Of a stretch of DNA of 64,000 nt, positions 8,532-17,495 are shown in pieces (within the stretch, counting starts at the first letter, position 1; each line of letters starts with the position of its first letter). The position numbers were made by a program, and so were the translations under genes. The DNA comes from JBBQFI01 sp038237805 (GTDB taxonomy: Bacteria; Verrucomicrobiota; Verrucomicrobiia; Chthoniobacterales; UBA10450). The notes beneath the pieces are model-generated. The model did not search any database, was not told the origin of the DNA, and saw only the letters and a program-made list of their open reading frames with translations. Location of the stretch: the NCBI GenBank assembly GCA_038237805.1, contig JBBRYI010000014.1:25069-89068 (forward strand). The letters run 5' to 3'.

Positions 8532-10586
8532 TCACCTTGGGACGAAGTCGGGCGGGGGCGGAACGATCATGATCCTTCGCGATGGCAAAGACAGCATCCA
8601 CTGGCCGTCAGGCGTGGTGCCAACGAATCGTGCGTGGACCATTCCACTGGGAGTTTGCACCATGGCGCCGTCGCCATCAGCCCGAACTCTTCCGCGGTGT
8701 GTTCGTCGCGAGGCGTTTCTTATCGCAGCGAGCTCGGATTTGCTGGGACCGTAAGAGGATGGCGCGCTTTTCTTGCGCGTTAGTTTGGCGGATGCGGCTG
8801 GTGGTGGTTCGATTAATTCGGCCCGGGGAACATTATCCATTGAAGGCGCACCGCCTTTTTCGCGCGCAGAATTGTTCGCTATCGCGCCGTCAGGTCCTTC
8901 CGTCGGTGGCGGGGGCTCCACCAGCTCCGCTCTTGGAACGACACTCTGATTCGTCTCAGCTAGCTGACTGCGGGGAGCCGTTGACTTCGCTGGAGGCGGC
9001 TCAATCAACTCTGCTCTCGGAACTTTGTTTTCGGACGATGCTGCGGATTCTGTAACGGTTGCCGGCTCCGTCGGTTTTATCGCCGCAGTCTCCGTGGTCG
9101 TGGCGGTAACGGCGGGAGCCGGAGGTGACGTTGTTTCCGGAATGGGAGAGTCGACAGCTTTCGTGTTTGGTTCGTTAGGCGACGACGGCTGTGATTCGGC
9201 AGGGATCACGGGCGCGCTGTTTTGACCGGCCGCGGCCACGTTTGGCGGCGCCGCGATTGCTTCGTTTTGCGGACCTGAGTCGTTAGGCTGAGGATTGGGC
9301 GAAGCCGCTGCGGCATCTTGATTTGCCGAAGCAACCGCAGGCAGGGGCGATGTCGTTACCGGTGAAGTATCCGCAGACGGAGTTGAAGCAACATTGCTCG
9401 CCGGACTACTTGTTGCGTTAAGATTGCCTACCAGATCAGCTTCCTTGGCTGCCGTGGCGACGTCGTTGCCCGCAGCTCGTTGCACCGGAATATTTCCTGC
9501 GGGCCTAACAGAAGGCTCCGGCACTCCTATCGGAACACCAATCGGCCGCCTGGAGACATACCTTTTCCAGAGTGAATCGGCCTGCGAACGGTTCGTCAAA
9601 TAAGCTGCAGCGAGCGCAGCCAGCGTCAGCACCACCGCAGCCATCGCAAACGGCCGCGCTGTCATAGGCCGAACAGGTCTTACCGTGCGGCGGCCCAAGG
9701 GTGCCGGAATTCCAAGTTTGCGCGCGATCGCTTCGCGTCGCTCCACGGAAGTGAGACAATTCTGCAAATGCTCCGTCATCACGACCGGATCGAGCGGTCG
9801 ATCGTCCGGATTGGTCGCAGCCATTTCCGTGATCAAATGCCTGATTTTCCTCGGCACGCCGCTGAACCTTTTCATCGCCGCCGCCATCTGAGCTTCGGCC
9901 ACTATTTCTCCCGGAGCGTTGAATGGCGAAACACCGGTGAGGAGCGACCAAAGAGTACAGCCTAACGAGTAAATCTCGGATCGGAAATCGACCGTCCCGT
10001 CTTTCACCTGTTCCGGACTCGCGAACGGCGCCGATTTGTCGATACCGCCGTTCCGCTCTCCTGAGCCGGAAGTTTGCGGGGCCATGCGTCCGAAGTTGAG
10101 CACTTTTACGAGCGGCCAATCGCCCTCCGCTGTCTGTCCCGGAACGATGAGAATATTTTCCGGATGAATCGCGCGATGAAAAACCAATTGAAAAGCCGCC
10201 GCGCCCAGAGCGCTTACTACTTGCAAGGCGATATGCAAAACCGCGCGCACCGGCATGGGGCCGTGTGTCGTCACCCACGATGCCGCCGTTGTGCCCTCGA
10301 AATATTCCGTGACATAAACGAGATCGTTTCCGTCAAAAGCGAAATCGTAGAGGGTAGGAATGTTGACGTGGTTGAGCTGTTTCCTGGCGATGGCGTCGGC
10401 TTCGATCTTTTCGCGCGTGTCACTGTTCAAGGAACGTCTCGGCACGATTTCGAGCGCCACCGCACGGCCCGATTCGATCTCGCGCGCTTTGCACGTCACG
10501 CCGCTGGCGTTTCGGCGTAATTCCACCGGCATGCCGGCCGCGTCGAGCTCGACGCGGTATTTGTCGAGAAAAGTGTTGTTCTCCAT
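8532..10586 (-). CDS. membrane-anchored Ser/Thr pseudokinase with Pro-rich tail
   Basis: 684 residues from the ATG at 10586 (a start 48 nt further up is possible). Residues about 10-290 have the protein-kinase fold of bacterial PknB-like enzymes, but the catalytic residues are replaced: VAxK has become AVALE (Glu46), HRDxKPEN has become HRAIHPEN (Ala139, His141) and DFG has become NFG (Asn164). The glycine loop is also unrecognisable. A membrane helix at about 313-331 is followed by some 280 residues rich in Ala, Pro and Thr, with three copies of VPRAEL(I/V)EPPP, and a compact C-terminal domain. The protein is probably a signalling scaffold across the membrane rather than a kinase. Confidence 0.82.
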   Translation of the reverse strand: MENNTFLDKYRVELDAAGMPVELRRNASGVTCKAREIESGRAVALEIVPRRSLNSDTREKIEADAIARKQLNHVNIPTLYDFAFDGNDLVYVTEYFEGTTAASWVTTHGPMPVRAVLHIALQVVSALGAAAFQLVFHRAIHPENILIVPGQTAEGDWPLVKVLNFGRMAPQTSGSGERNGGIDKSAPFASPEQVKDGTVDFRSEIYSLGCTLWSLLTGVSPFNAPGEIVAEAQMAAAMKRFSGVPRKIRHLITEMAATNPDDRPLDPVVMTEHLQNCLTSVERREAIARKLGIPAPLGRRTVRPVRPMTARPFAMAAVVLTLAALAAAYLTNRSQADSLWKRYVSRRPIGVPIGVPEPSVRPAGNIPVQRAAGNDVATAAKEADLVGNLNATSSPASNVASTPSADTSPVTTSPLPAVASANQDAAAASPNPQPNDSGPQNEAIAAPPNVAAAGQNSAPVIPAESQPSSPNEPNTKAVDSPIPETTSPPAPAVTATTTETAAIKPTEPATVTESAASSENKVPRAELIEPPPAKSTAPRSQLAETNQSVVPRAELVEPPPPTEGPDGAIANNSAREKGGAPSMDNVPRAELIEPPPAASAKLTRKKSAPSSYGPSKSELAAIRNASRRTHRGRVRADGDGAMVQTPSGMVHARFVGTTPDGQWMLSLPSRRIMIVPPPPDFVPR

Positions 10587-10731
10587 AATGCGATGCGCAA
10601 CCCCAATTGGAATCGTTGTCCAATATAATGACAAGCGTATCTGCGCGCTCGTTACTTAGACTTTTCTCGGCACAATAAATTCACCGAAAAATGCTCCCGC
10701 GGTCGGGTCGCACCTCGGCCCGGTGCCAGGC

Positions 10732-11040
10732 CTAGAACTTAATGATCTTCTCTTCGACCGGCACCACATCGCGATCTTCGAAAAGCACCCGAGTCGAGGT
10801 GTGAAAATCGTAGGCCCGGCGACCGGTCCGGAGATCCTTTACGGTAAAGTGAACTGTACCCTGGCGGATTTCGAAGCGCAGCGTCAATCCGGTTTTGCGG
10901 AACTGGTAATCGAGGTTCTTCGTCCAGTCCTTGAAGCGCTCGGGATTGAAGGTCGTCATGTCCGCCACGATGACCTTGCGCACGAGTTCGTTGACGACTT
11001 CGCGCTGCTCCTTGCGGAAAGAATGCATCGAGGCAGCCAT
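10732..11040 (-). CDS. conserved-looking small protein, unknown function
   Basis: 102 residues beginning MAASMHSFRKEQREVVNELV, with balanced composition, no signal peptide and no membrane helix. The alternation of basic helices and beta-like segments (LTLRFEIRQGTVHFTVKDL) looks like a real folded protein. A competing 136-residue frame over the same bases is Arg/Pro-rich and looks like a shadow. It is divergent from the APC permease gene, with about 100 bp between the starts. I do not recognise the family. Confidence 0.6.
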   Translation of the reverse strand: MAASMHSFRKEQREVVNELVRKVIVADMTTFNPERFKDWTKNLDYQFRKTGLTLRFEIRQGTVHFTVKDLRTGRRAYDFHTSTRVLFEDRDVVPVEEKIIKF

Positions 11041-11142
11041 GCGGTAATTTCGAGCAATATCGATGCCGATTTCGGCTCGCGTTCCTCGGTCGTGCGCTTT
11101 TGTCTTTTCTAGTTTGCGTTTTCTCCCTTCTAATTCCTGCGC

Positions 11143-12552
11143 TTGTCACTCGTCACTCAACAACACGCTCTCAAAAAAGAGCTCGGTCTGCGCGACCTGG
11201 TTCTCACGCAGATTGTCTTCGTTGTCGGCACGTCGTGGGTTGGGACGGCGGCGAAACTGGGCCCGTCCCAAACGGTCTATTGGCTCCTCGCCATTCTTCT
11301 TTTTTATCTTCCAGTCGCGTCTGTCGTTATTTACCTGAACCGGCTCATGCCGCTCGAGGGCGGCCTTTATCAGTGGGCGAAATTTGGCTTCAACGACTTC
11401 ACCGGCTTCATCGTAGCCTGGAATCTTTGGCTCCTCGGCATTGTGGTTATGGCTGGCACCGGACTTGTCATTGCCACCCAACTTTCCTATGCCCTCGGTC
11501 CGGGCTCGGCCTGGATGCCGGGCAACAGACTTTTCGTCTCCGCGCTCAATGGCGCACTCATTGCCATTCTTATTCTGGTAACAATTCGCGGACTGAGTCT
11601 CGGCAAATGGGTGCATAATATTGGCGCGATTCTCCTGCTCCTTACCTACGCCGCGCTTGTCGCTCTCCCATTCTTCGCACGCGCCGCGGGCAAGCTTCCA
11701 CAGTATCGCCCCGTCGAATGGGCCATGCCCGCCGCCACACTTTTCAGCTTGAATATTTTCAGCAAGATGGCGCTGGGCGCGTTGAGCGGGTTCGAATACG
11801 TCGCCATTCTGGCCGGGGAAACGCGGGCGCCCGTGCGTAACATCGGGCGCTCGGTCATTATCGCTGCGCCCATTATCGCGCTCATGTTTATTCTCGGCAC
11901 GAGTTCCGTCATGGCTTACGTGAAATTTGCCGATATCGATCTCATCGGTCCGGGCCCTCAAGCTTTGAGCATTGGTGCGCGTGCATTCGGCGGCGGAAGC
12001 GCGATCGCATCCATTGCGATCCTCATGCTCGCAGGGCGCGCAATCGCATTGCTGAGCATTTATTTCACCGGCAATACGCGCCTGCCCATGGTCGCCGGCT
12101 GGGATCGGATCCTTCCAGGGTGGTTTACTCGACTTCACCCCCGCTACAAAACACCGATCAACTCCACCGTCTTTGTTGGCATCGTTACACTAATTTTCGC
12201 GGTCGGCAGTCAGCTCGGCGTCGGTCAACAGGAAGCGTTTCAACTCATCGATAACGCCGCCGGCATCTTTTACGGCATCGCGTATCTCGTTCTGTTCGCG
12301 ATCCCGATCTTTGGTTTGCGCCAGCATAAATCGCGGGCTTCGCTTTGGCTAAAAATCGCCGCTGCTGCCGGAGCGCTCACCACGCTCCTATACATAGCAC
12401 TCACCATCTTCCCCATTGTTGAAGTGCAGAGCCGCTTGGCCTTTGCGACTAAAATTATCGTTGTCACGGTTGCAGCTAACCTGATCGGCGCGCTGATCTT
12501 TCTCGCCGGGGAACGCCGACGTCGTCTCGCAGCGAATGGTGGCTCGGCCTGA
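11143..12552 (+). CDS. APC-superfamily amino acid permease
   Basis: 469 residues and about 12 hydrophobic helices. The first helix follows LGLRDLVLTQIVFVVGTSW and the second contains MPLEGGLYQWAKFGFND, the equivalent of the APC motif with Gly-Gly-x-Tyr. These place it with amino acid/polyamine permeases. The substrate is not readable. The start is a TTG at 11143: an in-frame TAA at 11131 excludes anything further upstream and no ATG occurs before the first helix. Confidence 0.88.
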   Translation: MSLVTQQHALKKELGLRDLVLTQIVFVVGTSWVGTAAKLGPSQTVYWLLAILLFYLPVASVVIYLNRLMPLEGGLYQWAKFGFNDFTGFIVAWNLWLLGIVVMAGTGLVIATQLSYALGPGSAWMPGNRLFVSALNGALIAILILVTIRGLSLGKWVHNIGAILLLLTYAALVALPFFARAAGKLPQYRPVEWAMPAATLFSLNIFSKMALGALSGFEYVAILAGETRAPVRNIGRSVIIAAPIIALMFILGTSSVMAYVKFADIDLIGPGPQALSIGARAFGGGSAIASIAILMLAGRAIALLSIYFTGNTRLPMVAGWDRILPGWFTRLHPRYKTPINSTVFVGIVTLIFAVGSQLGVGQQEAFQLIDNAAGIFYGIAYLVLFAIPIFGLRQHKSRASLWLKIAAAAGALTTLLYIALTIFPIVEVQSRLAFATKIIVVTVAANLIGALIFLAGERRRRLAANGGSA

Positions 12553-12707
12553 TCCTACCGCGGCCTTGATGCTAGCGGCCGTTCCACCTTTCGTACTCCC
12601 GCACGAGTGCAACTTCTATCCGCGCGATCGCCGCGTCGACGGTAGTTAGGATTTATTTACTCCTGTTTTTCCTTGAACGTCGCCCCAGTATCAGCGAAAA
12701 AGAATCT

Positions 12708-13547
12708 ATGAAACGTCTGGGTTTTCTAGTTGTGGCTGCGGCGATCTGTGTTTCCGCCTCGCCCGCTCGCGCGCAAACACTCGAAGCCGATTACCAAGTG
12801 CAGAATGTTTTCACTTCTTCGGTAGGAAGTATCGGGCCGCTCACCGTTGTCGGACCAGCCGGCGGCGTCGCATTCAAGGACGATACCGTCAACGGCAATC
12901 CGCAAAAGGTGCTCAATATTCAGTCCAATAATACCACGGCGCCCTTCGTTCAGTCTGGCGTGCAAACACAGACAAATCCTTTTCTGAGCGCTAGCAATTA
13001 TTCCGTCGTTCTGCTCGCCAATTTCAATCTCAGCACGGCCGATGTTGTCGCCACCAAAATTTTCGATTTCAAAAATCTTAGTTCTGACGCTGGTCTTTAC
13101 GTTAATGCCGCTAATGGCACGCTCGCCTTCATCGATGGTTCCAACATGATACAGGGCACAGGTGGCGCTGCGCTTTCTTCACTCACTTACGCGCAAATCG
13201 TTCTAACACGCGATAGCAGCAACAATCTCACCAGCGTTTACCTCAACGGTACACTCGCCTTTTTTCCTTTACCGACAACATCGGTCTGGCTGTCCTCGGC
13301 GACTCTTCCATGTCTGGCAATTCGTTTCTCACCTTGTTCAAGGATGACGGAATGGGCCTTGGCGGTTCGATGCTATCGGAAAGCACGCAAGGCAATATCG
13401 CGCGCTTGCGTCTTTACGATGGCGTTCTTTCGGCCGATGACGTCATGCATCTCGACACGACTGCCCCCGAACCGAGCCACTTATTTACTAGGCGCCGTCG
13501 GCACTTGCGTGCTGTTGATCCTACGCGGTCGCCGACATACGGCGTGA
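12708..13547 (+). pseudogene. LamG-like PEP-CTERM exported protein, two frameshifts
   Basis: The first 185 or so codons encode a signal peptide (MKRLGFLVVAAAICVSASPARA) and a beta-rich LamG/concanavalin-like domain. In a run of six T (13260-13265) the frame is lost; the +1-shifted frame continues sensibly (FTDNIGLAVLGDSSM, then LRLYDGVLSADDV) to TTAPEPS at about 13465. The frame then returns to the first one near 13475-13482, where TYLLGAVGTCVLLILRGRR ends at 13547. PEPS, a hydrophobic helix and terminal arginines form a PEP-CTERM exosortase signal. Two compensating indels suggest either sequencing error or recent decay. An exosortase gene is not in the window. Confidence 0.72.
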
Positions 13548-13569
13548 CTTCTCGATCGCGCTCTGCTGC

Positions 13570-13836
13570 CTACGCTGCTTTCTTCTTGATCGGAACGGTT
13601 CCGGGAAATGGAACGACCTGCGCCGAACCGTTTTCCTGACCGAAGGTCGATTCGAACGTCAGCTTCTTGGTAGCGATCTCACTCAGGGCTATATCCGCGA
13701 AACCAAGTCCGGGGGAAAATTCTACGAGCGGACGATGACCCAGCATAAGCTGTCGAACGCGACGGGATACCATGTTTACGAGGATTTGCTGATTGGTTAC
13801 TACTTCGGACGCGGCCTTAAGGAGAGTGGCTTTCAT
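13570..13836 (-). CDS. rpoZ: DNA-directed RNA polymerase omega subunit
   Basis: 88 residues from the ATG at 13836 (MKATLLKAASEVV). The core ILVNMVSRRVRQLMLGHRP followed by LGFADIALSEIATKKLTFE matches the omega subunit, a small cytosolic protein that helps assemble RNA polymerase by binding beta-prime. The longer reading starting at 14004 adds 56 residues that do not look like omega. A (TA)-rich stretch (13836-13846) lies directly above the chosen start. The Lys-rich tail (PIKKKAA) is normal for the group. Confidence 0.8.
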   Translation of the reverse strand: MKATLLKAASEVVTNQQILVNMVSRRVRQLMLGHRPLVEFSPGLGFADIALSEIATKKLTFESTFGQENGSAQVVPFPGTVPIKKKAA

Positions 13837-14025
13837 ATATATATAAACAACAAGAGTCCGCGACGACTGGTGATGCCCGAAGGGTTGAAGACCGATGGTG
13901 GTCCCGGGGAATCGTAGCAGAGAAACTTCACACACTATCGCCCGGAACTGGCAGAATACAATTGCTCCTTTTCGAAATGCAGAGATGCGTTGATTAACTG
14001 CCAATTCCTCTTTCGTCTCCTGGCT

Positions 14026-14949
14026 TTACCTTTTTCCTTTCCGCTTGATCCGATGCGTCTCTTTATTTCGCAATCCGTCGCGCGCATGTTTTAGCTCCAA
14101 GTCGCCTCTCGGTTCGCTGCGCAGCCTCTTGGGCACCAGATCGCCGACCGGTCCTTTCGCAACCGTTGTTCCACCATCGACCACGAAAAGCGCACCGGTC
14201 ACGTAGCTCGCCTCGTCCGAAGCGAGGAATGCATAGACATTCGCGACTTCCTCAGCCGTCCCGCGCCGCGCCAATGGCACCGCTTGCACCAGGCTGATCT
14301 CCATTTTTCTGTCCATCGGCCCGGTCTCCTTGTGTGTCCATGCCGTGTCGATCGGTCCCGGGCAAACGCAGTTGGCGCGCACGCCGTTTTGCGCCTGTTC
14401 CACCGCCACACCGCGCATAAACGCATGGATCCAGCCCTTCGTTCCGCCGTACGGTGTGTTTTGCGCCAAGCCGATAAATCCCGACTCGGAACCCGCGGAC
14501 ACGATATTGCCCCGTGTCTTTTGCAGATGCGGTAACGCGAAGCGCGTCATCATGAAAGCAGAGCGAATGTTCATCCGGATGGTCTGATCGAAATCCTCGA
14601 TCGGATAATCCTGTGTCATCGCGTTATCGAGAAACACGCCGGCGTTATTAACCAGCACGTCGAGTCGCTTGAATTTTTTGATGGCAAGATCAACGACTGC
14701 CCGCGCTCCGCTCTCTTCCGACACATCCGCTCCGTGAGCGATTGCCTCGCCGCCTTTCTCGCGAATCGCCCGCGCCACATCTTCGATCGGATCGCTCGGC
14801 AAACCGTTCACGATCACTCGCGCCCCTTCCTTCGCAAACTTATGTGCAATCGCTTCGCCGATGCCTGTGCCCGCGCCGGTGACGATCGCGACCTTTCCTT
14901 CTAATCGTCCGTTACTCGATCTATTTCTTGCGTAGATTTTTGTAGCCAT
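14026..14949 (-). CDS. short-chain dehydrogenase/reductase (SDR)
   Basis: 307 residues from the ATG at 14949; another ATG eight codons up (14973) is possible. Classical SDR motifs are visible: TGAGTGIG cofactor loop near residue 24, NNAG near residue 100, the catalytic Ser in IVSAGSESG and YGGTK (Tyr and Lys). CPGPIDTAW follows the active site. The family reduces or oxidises carbonyl/alcohol groups with NAD(P)H. An extra basic C-terminal tail of about 40 residues (LELKHARDGLRNKETHRIKR) is unusual. No pathway partner is adjacent. Confidence 0.9.
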   Translation of the reverse strand: MATKIYARNRSSNGRLEGKVAIVTGAGTGIGEAIAHKFAKEGARVIVNGLPSDPIEDVARAIREKGGEAIAHGADVSEESGARAVVDLAIKKFKRLDVLVNNAGVFLDNAMTQDYPIEDFDQTIRMNIRSAFMMTRFALPHLQKTRGNIVSAGSESGFIGLAQNTPYGGTKGWIHAFMRGVAVEQAQNGVRANCVCPGPIDTAWTHKETGPMDRKMEISLVQAVPLARRGTAEEVANVYAFLASDEASYVTGALFVVDGGTTVAKGPVGDLVPKRLRSEPRGDLELKHARDGLRNKETHRIKRKGKR

Positions 14950-15031
14950 ACGGATAAGAGTCGGATGCCGCATGAGATTCGCGCTTGACCATTTTGCCTT
15001 TCGTTCAATGCGCGGGTGTTTCGCTTAAATC

Positions 15032-15253
15032 GTGATCACCGGAACTGATATTACGGTTTGGACCGTATCCGCGCTGCTCGCGGTCGGCATCGGCTGGAGT
15101 CGTTATGCGAAATGGAAAACGCGCGACAAACTTGTGCGCGAACTCGCCAGTATGGACGCCGAACGCCGCGAAAAAATGTTGAACCGTCTAAATCCGAAGC
15201 TCGCAATGGAAGCCCGTCAGCAGCTCATGGAACGGTTTCGTATTATGAGCTGA
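15032..15253 (+). CDS. small single-pass membrane protein, unknown
   Basis: 73 residues starting at GTG 15032. One membrane helix (VWTVSALLAVGIGW, about residues 8-22) is followed by a long amphipathic charged helix (RELASMDAERREKMLNRLNPKLAMEARQ, broken here only by description). That is the shape of a small membrane-anchored coiled-coil protein. It is divergent from the SDR gene, 82 bp between starts. No family recognised. Confidence 0.55.
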   Translation: MITGTDITVWTVSALLAVGIGWSRYAKWKTRDKLVRELASMDAERREKMLNRLNPKLAMEARQQLMERFRIMS

Positions 15254-15287
15254 TCTGCGTCACGAACACGCGCCGCCTGGCGGCGAA

Positions 15288-15695
15288 TCAGTTGGGCAAT
15301 CTCTTTGCATTTCCGTTCATTGAATGGCTGACCTGACCATTTGTCAGCACATCGATCGTGCGGCGAAGTTCTTCCACGTCGAACGGTTTTGAGATCATCA
15401 TGTCTACGCCGAGAAGCTCGTAGGCAGAGACGTTGTCCTCCCCCAGATGTCCCGACAGGACCACGATCTTCCCAGTAAAATTTTTTCCGCGCAGCCGGCG
15501 CACGAGTTCCAGACCAGAGACACGCGGCATGAGATGATCGGTGATCACGACGTCGAACGGCTTTTTGGCCGCCGCGATTTTGGCCAACGCCCTTTCGCCG
15601 TTACTAGCCGTTGCCACTTTGCAATTCGGCCCGCCCAATACTAATGCCAACAATTGTGCGACTGCGGTTTCATCCTCTACGGCTAAGATATTCAA
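15288..15695 (-). CDS. stand-alone response-regulator receiver domain
   Basis: 135 residues, CheY-like throughout. The acidic pocket is Glu7/Asp8 (AVEDE), the phospho-acceptor is Asp53 (VVITDHLMPRVSG), the conserved Ser is Ser81 (VVLSGH) and the Lys is Lys103 (MISKPF). There is no output domain, so it probably passes a phosphoryl signal by protein-protein contact. The cognate kinase is not in the window. The 100 bp upstream hold no gene. Confidence 0.9.
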   Translation of the reverse strand: MNILAVEDETAVAQLLALVLGGPNCKVATASNGERALAKIAAAKKPFDVVITDHLMPRVSGLELVRRLRGKNFTGKIVVLSGHLGEDNVSAYELLGVDMMISKPFDVEELRRTIDVLTNGQVSHSMNGNAKRLPN

Positions 15696-15795
15696 AGCGA
15701 ACAGATCCTTCTGAAGGCATATCAGCAGGGCTCATACCTCGGCCGCATTTGTTGCTCCTTTGATTCCGGGGCGCACCGCGCGCCAGCCTTTTAGA

Positions 15796-16827
15796 TTAAA
15801 ATCGCGCTCTACCCTCGGCTACGACGAACGCGCGTTTTCGTTTCCCCTTTTGGAAAATCATTAGATAAGCCGTCCCGCCAATCACGCCCCACGAAGCTTG
15901 AATCAAGTAGCCGAGTGAAGCGCTCAGCGCTGCGAGCGCCACGGGAACGTTGGCAAGCTTGCCGAACAGCGTTTGAAAAAGAGTCTCGCGCACGCCTACT
16001 CCGCCGAACGAAATCGGCACGCCCGTGATCGTGTTTACCAGTGGCATAATCGAAAGCACGTCGACCACCCTCGCTACGTGCACGCCGGGGGCGCCCAGCG
16101 ATCGCATTGCGCAATAGTAGCTCATGTAATAGGCGAGGTGCGAAAAGATCGTGAGCAGAAATACGATCGCAATTGTCGCAGGCTGCGCACGATAAAGGTG
16201 AAGAGCTTTGCCAGTCTCCACGATCTGTTTCCGAAACGGCAGCCGCCGCGGTAGTTTTGGCACTTGTCGGAATCCGATCGCGCCTAACAAAAACAAGACG
16301 AAGAGCGAAACGCCGGCGAGCAACGCCAGGGCGACATACGTCACACGCGCGGTCTGCGGAAATTGCTGTAACCAGCGAAGGCGCAGAAGCACGACCAGAA
16401 CAGCGAGAAACAGCAGCGAGAATAATCCGAGCATCCGATCCATCGCGACCGACAGCGTCGCTCGCGTTTTCCTGCTTCGGCTTTGTTGGAATACGAGATA
16501 GAGCCGCGCGGCATCGCCTCCTACGAGTCCCGGCAGGATCATGTTAAAGAACAAACCGATCACGACAATCACGCCCGCTCGCACCCAGCCGATCGCGATT
16601 CCTTGCACACGCAGCAGCAGTTTCCATCGCACCGTCGCAAGCAATTCCACTATGCCGTAGATCAGCCAACCGAGCAGGAGCCAGCGCCAATCAGCCTCTC
16701 GCAGGGCGCGCCCGACCTGGGCCCGCTTCGCCGTGTCGTGGAAGACATAGAAAATCCCGGCGCCCGTTACGAGTAATTGGAGCAGGATGATTGCGACGCG
16801 TTTTATCACGGCGAACAGGGAACGCAC
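15796..16827 (-). CDS. flippase-like membrane protein (UPF0104/LPG synthase TM domain)
   Basis: 343 residues and about eight membrane helices. The GLFFNMILPGLVGGDAARLY segment near residue 95 and GVPISFGGVGVRETLF near residue 270 are the signature pieces of the lysylphosphatidylglycerol-synthase transmembrane (YbhN/UPF0104) family. Members act on or move lipids across the inner membrane; the soluble synthase domain is absent here. It lies in a run of minus-strand genes, 68 bp after the hypothetical gene at 16896-17477. Confidence 0.85.
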   Translation of the reverse strand: MRSLFAVIKRVAIILLQLLVTGAGIFYVFHDTAKRAQVGRALREADWRWLLLGWLIYGIVELLATVRWKLLLRVQGIAIGWVRAGVIVVIGLFFNMILPGLVGGDAARLYLVFQQSRSRKTRATLSVAMDRMLGLFSLLFLAVLVVLLRLRWLQQFPQTARVTYVALALLAGVSLFVLFLLGAIGFRQVPKLPRRLPFRKQIVETGKALHLYRAQPATIAIVFLLTIFSHLAYYMSYYCAMRSLGAPGVHVARVVDVLSIMPLVNTITGVPISFGGVGVRETLFQTLFGKLANVPVALAALSASLGYLIQASWGVIGGTAYLMIFQKGKRKRAFVVAEGRARF

Positions 16828-16895
16828 GCCCGCAGCAAATTAGCGTCAATTATTTCCGAATGAACGAGCTTGTGATTCGGCGATTGGCCCAAATC

Positions 16896-17477
16896 TCAAT
16901 CTTTCCGTTTGCTTTCGAGATATCGCATCTGCTTGGTCCCATCATCGGCAACGTCCGCAGGCCGCTCTTCAATCAGTTCTTCGGCCGGCACGGTATGAAA
17001 CGAAACTACCACCCAATCAGTTTCGTTCGCGATGACAGGCTGATGCCAGATATTTTGCGGAATCGAAACCCATCGTTGCTCCAGCGGTGCGTTCGGTTCG
17101 CTCACGAGAACGTTCGAGCGCCAGCTTATCGCGGGCTTGGCGATTTGATCTCCGACATCCGAACTCTGACTTCCGGTTTGAATATCGCCGATTCCTTCGA
17201 AAGACATCATGCGTTGGTGACTGTTGGGATGACGTTCCGCGCCGGTGTTCGCACCAGCGCGTAGGATAAACACCCAGCCCGATCCGATTCCGGCTGGCAA
17301 CGCATCACCGAAAATAGCTAACGGAACCGGTTCCCAAGCCATTACCGCTTTCTCTTTCGCGGCCAAATCCGCACGCACGCGCTCGATAATCGGTCGAATC
17401 GCCCCGCGCACTTTTTCCAAGCGCAAGATTCGATCGAGCTCTTCCAACCGCGAACGCTCTTCTAATGTCATCTTCAC
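16896..17477 (-). CDS. cupin-like conserved protein, unknown function
   Basis: 193 residues. The N-terminal 50 residues are a charged helix (LEERSRLEELDRILRLEKVRG). The rest is beta-rich and cupin-like: histidines in GAERHPNSHQRMMSF (about residues 79-93) and in VSIPQNIWHQPVIANE (about 135-150) could bind a metal, and Trp residues frame the second motif. No signal peptide. It sits 18 bp downstream of the MATE gene on the same strand, so it is probably co-transcribed. The reaction is unknown. Confidence 0.65.
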   Translation of the reverse strand: MKMTLEERSRLEELDRILRLEKVRGAIRPIIERVRADLAAKEKAVMAWEPVPLAIFGDALPAGIGSGWVFILRAGANTGAERHPNSHQRMMSFEGIGDIQTGSQSSDVGDQIAKPAISWRSNVLVSEPNAPLEQRWVSIPQNIWHQPVIANETDWVVVSFHTVPAEELIEERPADVADDGTKQMRYLESKRKD

Positions 17478-17495
17478 TCAGTCGTCGACGTCTCG

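Noticed and set aside
9505..10278. 257-residue frame in the pseudokinase gene
   Set aside because: Other frame of the same strand; Arg/Gly/Ser-rich, no structure.
11146..12138. 330-residue minus-strand frame opposite the APC permease
   Set aside because: Antisense to a clear transporter, hydrophilic and repetitive, a typical GC-rich shadow.
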